From Streptomyces sp. NBC_01463 (GTDB taxonomy: Bacteria > Actinomycetota > Actinomycetes > Streptomycetales > Streptomycetaceae), in NCBI GenBank assembly GCA_036227345.1, contig CP109468.1, forward strand, positions 5,828,001 to 5,892,000: DNA of 64,000 bases. The letters run 5' to 3'. The position numbers and the translations under genes were made by a program. The notes under the pieces were generated by a model. That model searched no databases and was not told the DNA's origin. It saw only the letters and a program-made list of their open reading frames with translations. Below, piece by piece: positions 44,598 through 52,552 of this stretch. Position 1 is the stretch's first letter. Each line of letters starts with the position of its first letter.

Positions 44598-45454
44598 GGG
44601 CCAAGACCGTTCTGCCGGCCGTCGCGATGACGGCGGTGTCCATGGTCCTCACCCTGGCCGTGGTGATGATGTGGCTGGGCACGGCGATGCCGTGGCCCGT
44701 CGCCCTGGTCGTCGGTCTCGGGATCGACGGCGGGTGGCTGGCCACCCTCGCCTACGAACGCCGCCTGGCCGCTCAGGGCGACCACAGCAACGCGGTCACC
44801 GCAGTCGGCTGGGCGTTCGGCCTCATCGCGACCGGCGTCCTGGTCGCCCACGCACTAACCGCCGAGGAGTCCGCCAGCGCGTGGCTGGCCGTGGCCTGGC
44901 TCCCCGTCGCGGCCAAAGCCTTGTGGCTGGTACACGGGCTGTGGGAACAGACCGCGCTCACCCCGACCGCGCTGGGCTCCATCCGAGGCATCCAGCAGGA
45001 GGCCCGCGACGAAGCAGCCGTGGCCCGCGCCCGACTGCGGGCCGAGGCCGCGACCGAGGAGACCCGCCTGACGGCCGTGACACAGGCCGGATCACGCGTC
45101 GCACGCGTCCAGGCCAAGACCGCCGACACCCTCTCCCGGGCCTGGTCGACGCTGGAGACAGCACGCAACGGCGAGGACACCGGACGGGCACTGACCAGCG
45201 TGACGACCCCCGTCACACCCGGCGTCACACCCCGATGGGAACTCCCGGTCTGGGGGCCCACCGAGCCGGTATCTGCGCTCGCGCTGGAAGCGGTGCCCGC
45301 CCTCACGGACGAGGCGCTGGACGTGCTGGTCGACCAGATCCATCACAGCGAGACGCCCGCTCTGTCGTACCGCGAGATGGCCACCCGGTTCCGGACCGCC
45401 GGCCACTCCGCATCCGAGGTGCGACTGCGGGCGGCATGGAAGCGGGTGGCGTGA
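44594..45454 (+). CDS. SpdB-like transfer membrane protein
   Basis: This is a 286-residue protein. The first ~120 residues hold four hydrophobic helices (VAMTAVSMVLTLAVVMMWLG; WPVALVVGLGIDGGWLATLAY; VGWAFGLIATGVLVAHAL; AWLAVAWLPVAAKALWLVHGLW). A long charged helical region follows (EARDEAAVARARLRAEAATEETRL), and a C-terminal domain ends in a small helix-turn-helix-like unit (LSYREMATRFRTAGHSASEVRLRAAWKR). The GLGIDGGWLA motif is typical of Spd proteins that help plasmids spread within recipient mycelium. ATGA-type overlaps occur at both ends. Confidence 0.7.
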   Translation: MRAKTVLPAVAMTAVSMVLTLAVVMMWLGTAMPWPVALVVGLGIDGGWLATLAYERRLAAQGDHSNAVTAVGWAFGLIATGVLVAHALTAEESASAWLAVAWLPVAAKALWLVHGLWEQTALTPTALGSIRGIQQEARDEAAVARARLRAEAATEETRLTAVTQAGSRVARVQAKTADTLSRAWSTLETARNGEDTGRALTSVTTPVTPGVTPRWELPVWGPTEPVSALALEAVPALTDEALDVLVDQIHHSETPALSYREMATRFRTAGHSASEVRLRAAWKRVA

Positions 45455-45702
45455 TGGAGCACTTCGTAGCGGGCGTCCACCCGACCAACAACGCCGCCGA
45501 GGTCAGCACCTTGGTGACGTGCAAGCGGTGTGGTGACACCAAGCTCGCGTGGAAACGGTCGGCACGCACCGGCAGGTGGTACCTGACGGACGTCCAGAAG
45601 TGCGACCGCTGGTACACCCGGCAAAGCCCGGTGTTCCGCTACTTCGTTCTGGCCCGGCTGCCCCACCGCTGCCCGGCCACGACGGGCCAGGCGATCGAGT
45701 GA
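45454..45702 (+). CDS. Small Cys-containing protein of the transfer operon
   Basis: This is an 82-residue protein with CKRCG near residue 23 and later single cysteines (QKCDRW, HRCPAT), enough for a zinc ribbon: VTCKRCGDTKLAWKRSARTGRWYL. The start overlaps the stop of the SpdB-like gene, and its own stop overlaps the next ATG, so expression is coupled. Comparable small genes occur at this place in other AICEs. Function is unknown. Confidence 0.68.
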   Translation: MEHFVAGVHPTNNAAEVSTLVTCKRCGDTKLAWKRSARTGRWYLTDVQKCDRWYTRQSPVFRYFVLARLPHRCPATTGQAIE

Positions 45703-46031
45703 TGGCCACGCTGCCCGAGTTCCGGTGGCGCCTGGCCCCGGACGGATACGCGACCCGCAGGCAGCTGCGGGCGTTGGGGCTGCGACCCGGCGGACAGGAC
45801 GTCGCCGCCGTGCTCCACCGCCCGCGCCGCCGCCGCGCCCCGCTGCTCGCCTACCTCTACCGCATCGACCACGCCAAGCCCGTACGCCCCATGACGCCGG
45901 GCCGTGCGGCTGCGCTGGCCAAGGCCATGCGGGCCCGCCGTACCTGCCCGAACTGCCGCCGGGATGCCGGGTACTGCATCCCGCGGTCGCTCGGCATGTG
46001 CGTGACCTGCCACGACTCCCCGAACGGCTGA
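45702..46031 (+). CDS. RRQRL-type zinc-binding small protein
   Basis: This is a 109-residue protein with a TRRQLRALGLRPGGQD motif near residue 18 and a C-terminal zinc site, CPNCRRDAGYCIPRSLGMCVTCHD (CxxC...CxxC). This combination matches the RRQRL-motif zinc-binding proteins found in actinomycete transfer operons. It is highly basic in the centre and may bind nucleic acid. It overlaps the previous gene by one base. Confidence 0.72.
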   Translation: MATLPEFRWRLAPDGYATRRQLRALGLRPGGQDVAAVLHRPRRRRAPLLAYLYRIDHAKPVRPMTPGRAAALAKAMRARRTCPNCRRDAGYCIPRSLGMCVTCHDSPNG

Positions 46032-46047
46032 CCCGGAAGGACCCGGC

Positions 46048-46416
46048 ATGGACCCGAACCTGCCCGCACACCGCCCGCTGTCCGTCGTGCAACTCCCGGA
46101 CGGCACCTACACCTACGCCGACCCACAGTCCCTGCCCGTCCAGCAGGCGCCGCAGCAGATCGTCCAGCACATCCACCACGCCCCGCCAGACCGCACCGTG
46201 CAGCGCATCGCGCTCGGTTCCGGCGTCGGCGCCGGGGCCGTCGCGGCCGGCGTGTACTTCGGCCCGCTGCTGGTCGGTGTCCTTACCGCCATCGCCGCGA
46301 ACCTCGCGATGCTGGCATTCCTCGCCGCTGTCATGGCGTGGGGGGTGGTCACGGTCGTGAAGTCCGTTAGCGGCACCGGCAGCAAGGCGGCCTCCAAGTC
46401 GCTGCGACGCCGGTAA
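46048..46416 (+). CDS. DUF6251-family membrane protein (SpdD/SpdA-like)
   Basis: This is a 122-residue protein. A Pro/Gln/His-rich cytoplasmic N-terminus (QQAPQQIVQHIHHAPPD) precedes a Gly/Ala-rich region and one or two membrane helices (GAVAAGVYFGPLLVGVLTAI; LAMLAFLAAVMAWGVVTVV), with a basic C-terminus. This is the DUF6251 pattern of small Spd-type proteins. It probably takes part in intramycelial spread of the element. It follows the zinc protein by 16 bp with GGAAGGA upstream. Confidence 0.72.
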   Translation: MDPNLPAHRPLSVVQLPDGTYTYADPQSLPVQQAPQQIVQHIHHAPPDRTVQRIALGSGVGAGAVAAGVYFGPLLVGVLTAIAANLAMLAFLAAVMAWGVVTVVKSVSGTGSKAASKSLRRR

Positions 46417-46544
46417 CCGTCCCTCCTGAACACCCGAAGGCCGTGGGCGGCCCACAGGGCGCCTGAACCCCCTTCCGGGTGGGTCGAGACCCCCCGGGCC
46501 GTGTGCGGCCGCCACAACCCCCGTAGCGACGCAGGGTGACCGGA

Positions 46545-46603
46545 GTTTCCGGATTCGCGCGCGCACGCGTAGGGACCCCCTGGGAAACCAGGAAACCGGA
46601 AAC
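46545..46603. repeat. Cluster of GGAAAC repeats upstream of traB
   Basis: GGAAAC occurs three times in tandem at 46583-46588, 46591-46596 and 46598-46603, at 7-8 bp spacing, and its complement GTTTCC lies at 46545-46550. Short direct repeats of this size near a TraB gene recall TraB recognition (clt) repeats. It could equally be an operator. Confidence 0.4.
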
Positions 46604-46632
46604 ACGCTCACTCCGCGTACACGCACACCCGC

Positions 46633-46664
46633 GTGAGGGCGGGCCGTGCAGGGCCCGCCCTCAC
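46633..46664 (+). terminator. Hairpin just upstream of traB
   Basis: GTGAGGGCGGGCC (46633-46645) pairs perfectly with GGCCCGCCCTCAC (46652-46664), a 13-bp stem with a 6-nt loop, 28 bp before the TraB start codon. It may terminate the small-gene transcript or attenuate traB. Confidence 0.65.
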
Positions 46665-46691
46665 CGACTCAGAACCCTTGGAGAAGATCCC

Positions 46692-48485
46692 GTGAGTCAG
46701 TCTCAAGTCTGGCGTACGCACCGCCAGTACGCCGCCACCGCCGCCCGCTGGAGCGCGGACCGGTGGCGCAAGGAAGCAGACCGCCGCCACGCTCTGCGCG
46801 CCCAGCGCAAGCCGCTCGTGGCCGACGCCCGCGCCGCACTCGCACGCGCGCAGGCCGTCGACCCCGAGGGAGTCACCTCCCTGCGCCACCGCGCGGAGCG
46901 GGAGTTGCGCACGGCCAAGCGTCGGGTGCCGGACCCGATGTGGCTGTTCGCCTCCAAGACGGCCGCCGCTCTCGGGGTCGCCGGGTACGTGTGGCTGCCG
47001 CAGGTGTCCGTCCGTGCGTGGGTGTGGTCCGCGATCGCCGTGGTCGCCGCCGTCACCGCGCTGACGGTCTGGACCGCCGTGCGTGGGCGTGACACCACCG
47101 GTCTCGCACCCACGGCCGAAGAGGCCGCGCTGCTGAAACGCCTCCAGCCTCAGTACTGGAAGGAGCACGCCGAACAGCGCGGCCTCGCCGGAACGCTCAC
47201 CGGCCGGCCGAAGCTGACCGACGCCGGAATCGTGTGCGCGGTCCGCCTCGACGGGACCTGGACCGCGACCAAGCTCCGCGGCGCTGAGGACCACATCCGT
47301 GCCCTGCTCGGAGCGCGCACCAGCCTGCGCATCCAGACCAAGGCGGGCAAGCAGGGCGGGTGGGCCGAACTCGTCCTGCGCACCCGCAGCGCCGCCGACG
47401 GCGACGACCTGACGTGGACTCCCGAGCGCCGCTCCCTCGGCATCGACACCGTGACCGGCGAGCAGGTGACCGTGCCCCTCGGGGAACGGCTGCTGATCGC
47501 CGGTCGCTCGGGCGCCGGAAAGTCCGTCGCCTCCCGCCCGCTCCTGTACGACGCATCCGAGGGCCCGGCCAACGCGCTGGTCATCATCGATCTCAAGCGC
47601 GTAGAAGGCCGCCTGTGGGACCACCGGGCACGCGTCGCTTCCACCCCGCACGAGGTCATCGACGTCACCGACGAACTGGAGACCGAGATGCTGGATCGGC
47701 TCTCCGTCCTGCCCAAGGGACAGGACACCTGGACCCCCACCCCGGACCGGCCCCGGATCACGGTCGTCGTCGACGAGGGCGCCGAAGTCATGACCGCCGC
47801 CGACAAGGTCCCGTACGAAACCGAGACCGCCGACGGCAAGACCCGCACTGCCAACCGGTCCGCGCTGCCCGCCCTGGAGTCCATCGCCCGCATGGGCCGC
47901 GCGGCGTGCATCGACCTGTGGTGGATGACCCAGAAGCCCACCATCGGCGACGGCATCCCCAAGCAGATCGCGCCACAGATCGGCGTCTCCATCTGCCTCG
48001 CCGTCCGCACGCCGGCCGAAGCCCGCGTCGTCCTCGGAGAGGACGCGCAGGCCAAGGGATGGACCGCCGACGAACTCCCCGTCCCCGGGGTGGCCTTGAT
48101 CCGTGACGGGAAGCGCAAGCCCGACCCGGTCAAGGTCCGCTACATGGACAAGGCCGTCGTTATCGCCCTGCCCGACCGCACCCCCTGGTCACGTTCGGGG
48201 GCGGCGACTTCGGAAGCCGCGGGCACCCCGACGCTCACCCTCGTGAAGAACACCGCACCCGAACCCGCACCCGCCGAGGACAGCGCGACCGCCCGCGTAC
48301 TCAAGGCCATCGAGACCACCGATCAGCCGGTCCGACAGAAGGACCTGGTGTCGCTCACCGGCTTGTCCAAGGGTGCCGTGTCCAAGAGCGTCAAGCGCCT
48401 CACCGAGACCGGCCGGCTCCTCCGCCAGACCGACGGCACCCTCACCCACCCTGGCACTGAGACCGGTACAGCGGTGGCGTCATGA
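46692..48485 (+). CDS. traB: TraB/FtsK-SpoIIIE-type DNA translocase
   Basis: This 597-residue protein moves double-stranded DNA between mycelia. Basic N-terminal ~110 residues precede two membrane helices (TAAALGVAGYVWLPQVSV; VWSAIAVVAAVTALTVWTAV). A FtsK motor follows, with Walker A GRSGAGKSVA near residue 271 and Walker B ITVVVDEGAE near 356, plus the arginine/sensor stretch SIARMGRAACIDLWWMTQKP. The C-terminus is a winged helix (PVRQKDLVSLTGLSKGAVSKSVKRLTETG) that would read recognition repeats on the element. GTG at 46692 has GGAGAAG upstream. It ends overlapping a 49-codon ORF. Confidence 0.9.
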   Translation: MSQSQVWRTHRQYAATAARWSADRWRKEADRRHALRAQRKPLVADARAALARAQAVDPEGVTSLRHRAERELRTAKRRVPDPMWLFASKTAAALGVAGYVWLPQVSVRAWVWSAIAVVAAVTALTVWTAVRGRDTTGLAPTAEEAALLKRLQPQYWKEHAEQRGLAGTLTGRPKLTDAGIVCAVRLDGTWTATKLRGAEDHIRALLGARTSLRIQTKAGKQGGWAELVLRTRSAADGDDLTWTPERRSLGIDTVTGEQVTVPLGERLLIAGRSGAGKSVASRPLLYDASEGPANALVIIDLKRVEGRLWDHRARVASTPHEVIDVTDELETEMLDRLSVLPKGQDTWTPTPDRPRITVVVDEGAEVMTAADKVPYETETADGKTRTANRSALPALESIARMGRAACIDLWWMTQKPTIGDGIPKQIAPQIGVSICLAVRTPAEARVVLGEDAQAKGWTADELPVPGVALIRDGKRKPDPVKVRYMDKAVVIALPDRTPWSRSGAATSEAAGTPTLTLVKNTAPEPAPAEDSATARVLKAIETTDQPVRQKDLVSLTGLSKGAVSKSVKRLTETGRLLRQTDGTLTHPGTETGTAVAS

Positions 48486-48631
48486 GCCGCGACGACGTCC
48501 GAGGGCCTGGTCGCACCGGCCCCAAGACCCCGCTGGAGCAGGGGCCCGGCCGCTGGAACCCCGAGTCCGGCGCCCGCCCCTCCACCTCGACCAGCATCCC
48601 CCCGCCGCGCCGCAAGCCCAAGGCGTCCTGA
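48482..48631 (+). CDS. 49-residue small protein coupled to traB
   Basis: The ATG at 48482 overlaps the traB stop (ATGA). The peptide is Pro/Arg/Gly-rich (MSRDDVRGPGRTGPKTPLEQ, ending PPPRRKPKAS) and probably unstructured. Coupling and the lack of internal stops in a conserved position support translation, but no family is known. Confidence 0.5.
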   Translation: MSRDDVRGPGRTGPKTPLEQGPGRWNPESGARPSTSTSIPPPRRKPKAS

Positions 48632-48650
48632 CCACCCACACAACAACACC

Positions 48651-48690
48651 GAGGGCGGCCCCCGTCTCGCCAAAGCCTGGGGCCGCCCTC
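48651..48690 (+). terminator. Hairpin after the traB-coupled ORF
   Basis: GAGGGCGGCCCC (48651-48662) and GGGGCCGCCCTC (48679-48690) form a perfect 12-bp stem with a 16-nt loop. It lies between the transfer operon and the TGT-like gene, so it probably ends the tra transcript. Confidence 0.7.
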
Positions 48691-48707
48691 ATCCATCAGC
48701 CCACTAC

Positions 48708-48728
48708 AGACCTTCTGGAGGTCTCCAG
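48708..48728 (+). promoter_or_regulatory. Hairpins covering the ribosome site of the TGT-like gene
   Basis: AGACCT/AGGTCT (48708-48724) and the alternative CTGGAG/CTCCAG (48715-48728) both pair bases of the GGAGG ribosome site at 48717-48721, two bases before the ATG region. Either fold would hide the site, so translation may be regulated or need an unwinding ribosome. Confidence 0.4.
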
Positions 48729-48729
48729 C

Positions 48730-49581
48730 ATGACTCAGCCTGTCCCCATCCGGGAGCTCCCGCCGCCCGCTGGTGGCATGAGGTTCTACCTCACCACCTC
48801 CAAACGGCATTGGGTGAAGCTCACCGACAAGCCCCTGTTCCTGAAGTCCGAGCACTTCGCGGTGGCCCGGACTCTCCCCGAAGCCCTCGGCCCGTACGCG
48901 GTGGACTCCGGCGGGTTCTCGGAACTCCAGCGCCACGGCCGCTGGACCCGCACCCCCCGCCAATACGCGCAGGATCTGCGACGCATCTGGGAGTACGTCG
49001 GCCCCTACGAATGGGCCGCCGGACAGGACTGGATGTGCGAAGACCTCATCATCCACGGAGGCCAGGCAGGCCCCCTGCACTTCGTCGGCACCCACCTCAG
49101 CGTTGCCGAACACCAGCGCCGCACGGTGGAGAACTTCCTCGAACTGCGCTCCCTCGCACCGGACCTGCGGATCATCCCCACACTCCAGGGCCGCACAATC
49201 CCGGAGTACGAGCACTGCCGGGAGCTCTACGAAAGCGCCGGCGTCAACCTGCGCGCTGAGCCCACCGTGGGACTCGGGTCGGTGTGCCGATTGCAGTCGA
49301 CCAACGAGGGCGCGGCCATCGTCACCGCCATGGCCGCCCACGGCTTACGCCTGCACGGCTTCGGCTTCAAGACCCTCGGTCTGGCCAAGGTTGGTCATCT
49401 CCTCGCGTCCGCGGACTCCGCTGCCTGGAGCTATCACGCCCGGCGGCGCCCGCCCCTGCCCGGCCACACACACAAGAACTGCGCGAACTGCTTCGACTAC
49501 GCCATGCGCTGGCGCACCCGCGTTCTCAACGGCCTCCCCACCTGGCACCAGCCCACCATCGAGGGGAGCGAAGCCGCATGA
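48730..49581 (+). CDS. Queuine tRNA-ribosyltransferase-like (TGT/DpdA superfamily) protein
   Basis: This 283-residue protein has the TGT barrel. VDSGGFSELQRHGRW near residue 58 corresponds to the DSGGFQ substrate-binding motif of tRNA-guanine transglycosylases. A mid-protein LRIIPTLQGRTIPEYEHCRELYESAGV block matches their glycosylase core. C-terminal PGHTHKNCANCFDYAMRW supplies His and two Cys as a zinc site. DpdA-type relatives insert 7-deazaguanine into DNA. No preQ0 or dpd helper genes lie nearby, so whether it acts on the element DNA or on RNA is open. Its stop overlaps the primase gene (ATGA), linking it to replication. Confidence 0.78.
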   Translation: MTQPVPIRELPPPAGGMRFYLTTSKRHWVKLTDKPLFLKSEHFAVARTLPEALGPYAVDSGGFSELQRHGRWTRTPRQYAQDLRRIWEYVGPYEWAAGQDWMCEDLIIHGGQAGPLHFVGTHLSVAEHQRRTVENFLELRSLAPDLRIIPTLQGRTIPEYEHCRELYESAGVNLRAEPTVGLGSVCRLQSTNEGAAIVTAMAAHGLRLHGFGFKTLGLAKVGHLLASADSAAWSYHARRRPPLPGHTHKNCANCFDYAMRWRTRVLNGLPTWHQPTIEGSEAA

Positions 49582-50414
49582 ACACCCTGCTGCACACCGC
49601 CCTGACACTGAGCGCCCGCAGCGTCCCCGTGCTGCCGCTGCGGGCGGGGAAAGTCCCGTTCGGAAACTGCCCGGCCTGCCGGGACAACGCGTGTGGCGGC
49701 CGGCCGAACATGAAGACCCCTGGTGCCTGCCAGTGCCCCCGCGTCTGCCATGGATGGGCCGCTGCCGCGACCGATCCCGCTGTTCTCACCGGACACCCGT
49801 GGGCGTCCGTGTGGGAGCAGGCCCAAGCCGTCGCCTACCACCCCGGCGGCGCTGGACTCACTGTCGTCGACCTGGACGATCCCCAGGCCGTCGCCTGGGC
49901 TCATCAGACGCTGCCCGCGACCAGGACCGTCCCCACCACTCGTGGTGAGCACTGGGTCTACCTGGGTTCGATCCGGTCCGCGAACTCAGTGCGGCCGGGC
50001 GTGGACATCAAGTCGCTGATGTCCTACGCCCGGTGGCTCGGCCCTGGCACCGGCACCATGACCGAGCTTCCGGACACCGTGCGCGCGCTGGCCGTCAAGG
50101 AACCCTCCACGGCCCGGCCCGCGCCGCACATCGCCGTGCCCGCGTCGGCCGGTGGCGGGGAGTGTCCTCACCGCATGCCCGCCTACCTGGACCGTGGCAT
50201 CGCCATGGCCGAGCAGCGCATCACCGAGGCCACGTGCGCGGTGCACGCCACCGTGTACCGCACGTTCCTCGCGGTGCTGTCCGCTCACGGCCGGTGCGGC
50301 TGCCTCACGGACACCCACATCACGCGGCTGTTCGCCGCCGCCCAGACCAAGGGCGAGAGCCCCCGGCATTGCACCGACGCGTGGACCAACGCCCTGACCC
50401 GGTTGGGACTGTGA
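49578..50414 (+). CDS. Bifunctional DNA primase/polymerase (prim-pol)
   Basis: This 278-residue protein has an N-terminal archaeo-eukaryotic primase-polymerase fold: ALTLSARSVPVLPLRAGKVPFGNCPACRDNACGG, a zinc cluster of about six cysteines and a histidine (PNMKTPGACQCPRVCHGW), the metal motif LTVVDLDDPQA near residue 96, and the GEHWVYLG strand. Prim-pol proteins prime and start replication in one of the known AICE replication types. It is coupled to the TGT-like gene before it and the helicase after it. Confidence 0.85.
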   Translation: MNTLLHTALTLSARSVPVLPLRAGKVPFGNCPACRDNACGGRPNMKTPGACQCPRVCHGWAAAATDPAVLTGHPWASVWEQAQAVAYHPGGAGLTVVDLDDPQAVAWAHQTLPATRTVPTTRGEHWVYLGSIRSANSVRPGVDIKSLMSYARWLGPGTGTMTELPDTVRALAVKEPSTARPAPHIAVPASAGGGECPHRMPAYLDRGIAMAEQRITEATCAVHATVYRTFLAVLSAHGRCGCLTDTHITRLFAAAQTKGESPRHCTDAWTNALTRLGL

Positions 50415-51901
50415 CCATGGCTGACGACGAGAAGAACCCCGCCCGCGAGATCATCACCGACTACGCACAGCAGCATTTCAGGTACTTCCGCACCGCCGAC
50501 GGCACCGTCTACGCGCAGAAGAACGGCCACCCCGTCGCCCGCCCGATCCGCTCCCAGGGCACCACCGGCAGCCACCGCCAGGAACTCATGGTCGGCATGT
50601 TCAAGGACGGAGTCGGCGTGTTCAACGGCACCGCCCTCAAAGAGGCCCTGGACCTGATCGAAGCCCTGGCGCTGACCGAGGACACCCAGGCCGTACAGAT
50701 CCGCGTCGCCCCCGGGTTCGACGGGGCGACGTGGCTGGACCTGGGACGCAACGACGGACAGTCCGTCCGCATCCACCCCACCGGGTGGGACATCGCCGTG
50801 CCTGACCCGCGTGAGGTGTGCTGGCGGCGCACCCAGCTCACCGGGGAACTTCCGCTGCCGGCCAAGGACACTGACGGCAAAGGCATCGACCGCCTGTTCC
50901 GGTTGACGAACTTCACCAACGCCGACTCCGAGTGCCTGGCCATGGCATGGCTGATCGGCTGCCTCGGCCCCTCCGTCCCCGTCCCTGCACCGTTCCTCAC
51001 CGGCCCGCAGGGCGCGGGCAAGTCCACCACGGGCCGGATGTTCGTGCGGATCATCGAGGGCATGAGCGGCGACCTGCGCCGGGCCCCGAAGGATGAGGAG
51101 AACCTGATCGCGGCCGTCGCGGCGGGATGGGTCACCGCGCTGGACAACCTGTCCCACATGACGCCTGACCTCTCCGACGCGATGTGCTGCATCGTCACCG
51201 GGGCCGAGAGCGTCAAGCGGGCCCTGTTCACCGACGGGGACGTGCACCGCTCCCGCTACCGCCGGCCTCTCCTGCTGACGGGCATCGACGTGGGCGTCAT
51301 CCGTCCCGACCTTGCCGAACGCCTCCTGCCTCTGCGGCTGGAACGGCCCACCGTCCGGCGCACCGAGGCCGAACTGTGGCGCGAGTTCGAGGAAGCCCTG
51401 CCCGTCATCCTCGGCTCGCTCCTGGACCTCACGGTCAAGGTCCGTGGCGCCGAAGCGGAGACACCCACGGATCTACGCATGGCCGACTTCGCCCACCTGT
51501 GCGCCCAGGTCGACGCGGCAAACAGCCTCGGAGCACTCAACGCCTACCGCGTCAGCCTGGACGACCTCAACGACGACGTGATCGAGGGTGACCTGCTCGC
51601 GCAGACCGTCCTCGCGCACGCCGACACCATGGCCCCGGGCGACGGGCAGCGCATGACGTCCACGCAGTGGCTGCACTGCCTCAGCACCGTCTACAGCGGC
51701 GAGGAACTGCGCCCCCTGCCCAAGGGTTGGCCGACCACCGGCAAAGTCCTCTCCGACCGGCTCAAGCGCCTACAGCCCACCCTGGCCGCACGCGGTGTCC
51801 TCATCGACAGCGGACGGACCCGCGAGGGCCGCTACCTCGAAATGGTCCGCCGCCCCGCCCCGGAACCCGACCAGCAGCAGGAGCAGCAGGCAGCGTTCTG
51901 A
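50411..51901 (+). CDS. Replication helicase/ATPase partner of prim-pol
   Basis: This 496-residue protein has Walker A LTGPQGAGKSTTGRMFVRI near residue 197, Walker B-like GWVTALDNLSHMTP near 243, and arginine-finger candidates in RYRRPLLLTGIDVGV and DLAERLLPLRLERP. The pattern suits a D5/SF3-like AAA+ replicative helicase. It would unwind the origin for the upstream primase. The GTG at 50411 overlaps the prim-pol stop (GTGA) and gives start VTMADDEK; ATG at 50417 is the alternative. It is followed by a strong terminator. Confidence 0.82.
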   Translation: MTMADDEKNPAREIITDYAQQHFRYFRTADGTVYAQKNGHPVARPIRSQGTTGSHRQELMVGMFKDGVGVFNGTALKEALDLIEALALTEDTQAVQIRVAPGFDGATWLDLGRNDGQSVRIHPTGWDIAVPDPREVCWRRTQLTGELPLPAKDTDGKGIDRLFRLTNFTNADSECLAMAWLIGCLGPSVPVPAPFLTGPQGAGKSTTGRMFVRIIEGMSGDLRRAPKDEENLIAAVAAGWVTALDNLSHMTPDLSDAMCCIVTGAESVKRALFTDGDVHRSRYRRPLLLTGIDVGVIRPDLAERLLPLRLERPTVRRTEAELWREFEEALPVILGSLLDLTVKVRGAEAETPTDLRMADFAHLCAQVDAANSLGALNAYRVSLDDLNDDVIEGDLLAQTVLAHADTMAPGDGQRMTSTQWLHCLSTVYSGEELRPLPKGWPTTGKVLSDRLKRLQPTLAARGVLIDSGRTREGRYLEMVRRPAPEPDQQQEQQAAF

Positions 51902-51925
51902 CCCGCACCACCGGTCACCCGGACA

Positions 51926-51963
51926 AGCAAGAAGAGCACGCCCCGACGGGTGCTCTTCTTGCT
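51926..51963 (+). terminator. Terminator after the replication operon
   Basis: AGCAAGAAGAGCAC (51926-51939) and GTGCTCTTCTTGCT (51950-51963) are perfect 14-bp complements with a 10-nt loop, 25 bp after the helicase stop codon. Confidence 0.85.
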
Positions 51964-52076
51964 GTTCGGCGGAACGCCGCCCGAAGGACGCGCCGCGCAG
52001 CGGCCCCTCATTCACGCTCGAAGCGCCACCCGCACTACTACAGACACCCCCTTCTTTTTCCTAAGTAGGGAAGCTC

Positions 52077-52283
52077 TGCGTCACAGCGTCACGCGGACGG
52101 CAAAAACAGCCCCTGGCCTGCGGATACAGGCGTGACGCAGACGGAAATCTCTGCGTCATCCTGCGTCACCTGCGTCACGCCGTGACGCAGCCCGTGACGC
52201 AGGATGACGCACCCCCACACCCCCGCGTCACGCAAAACTCCAGGTCACAAGCCCGCGTGACGCTCGTGACGCTGTGACGCAGA
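52077..52283. repeat. Iteron-like GTGACGC array, probable origin or Xis/Int site
   Basis: At least 11 exact copies of GTGACGC or its complement GCGTCAC lie within about 200 bp: starts at 52078, 52086, 52132, 52163, 52172, 52182, 52194, 52225, 52257, 52266 and 52274, plus near copies at 52153 and 52204. Both orientations occur. An AT-rich run (CTTCTTTTTCCTAAG) precedes them at about 52051-52065. The array sits between the replication genes and xis/int. This suits a replication origin with iterons, or a regulator/recombinase binding region. Confidence 0.7.
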
Positions 52284-52366
52284 AATCCGCACCTAGGACA
52301 CACGCGGACCACGCAATGTCGCTCCAACCCACTCACAGCCCGACCGCCTCGCAGAGGAGTCACGCC

Positions 52367-52552
52367 GTGGCACGCCCCAGGATGCTCACCCTTCCCGAAG
52401 TCTGCGAAGAACTGCACGTCTCGCGATCGACCTTCTACGACTGGCGCCAGAAGGGCCGCGCCCCCCGCTGCATCAAGCTCCCGAACGGCGATCTGCGCGT
52501 ACGGCGGAGCGACTTGGACAACTGGCTCGACGACCACGAGGACGCCGCTTGA
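52367..52552 (+). CDS. xis: Excisionase (AlpA/MerR-like HTH)
   Basis: This is a 61-residue protein with the HTH_17 pattern LTLPEVCEELHVSRSTFYDWRQKGRAPRCIKLPNGDLRVRRSDLDNWL. In AICEs this small gene directly before int encodes the directionality factor for excision. GTG at 52367 with GAGGAG seven bases upstream is chosen; the longer frame runs into the GTGACGC array. Its stop overlaps the int ATG as TGATG. Confidence 0.88.
   Translation: MARPRMLTLPEVCEELHVSRSTFYDWRQKGRAPRCIKLPNGDLRVRRSDLDNWLDDHEDAA

Noticed and set aside
52077..52283. CRISPR array
   Set aside because: The repeat unit is only ~7 bp, occurs in both orientations and has irregular spacing with no unique spacers; no cas genes are present.
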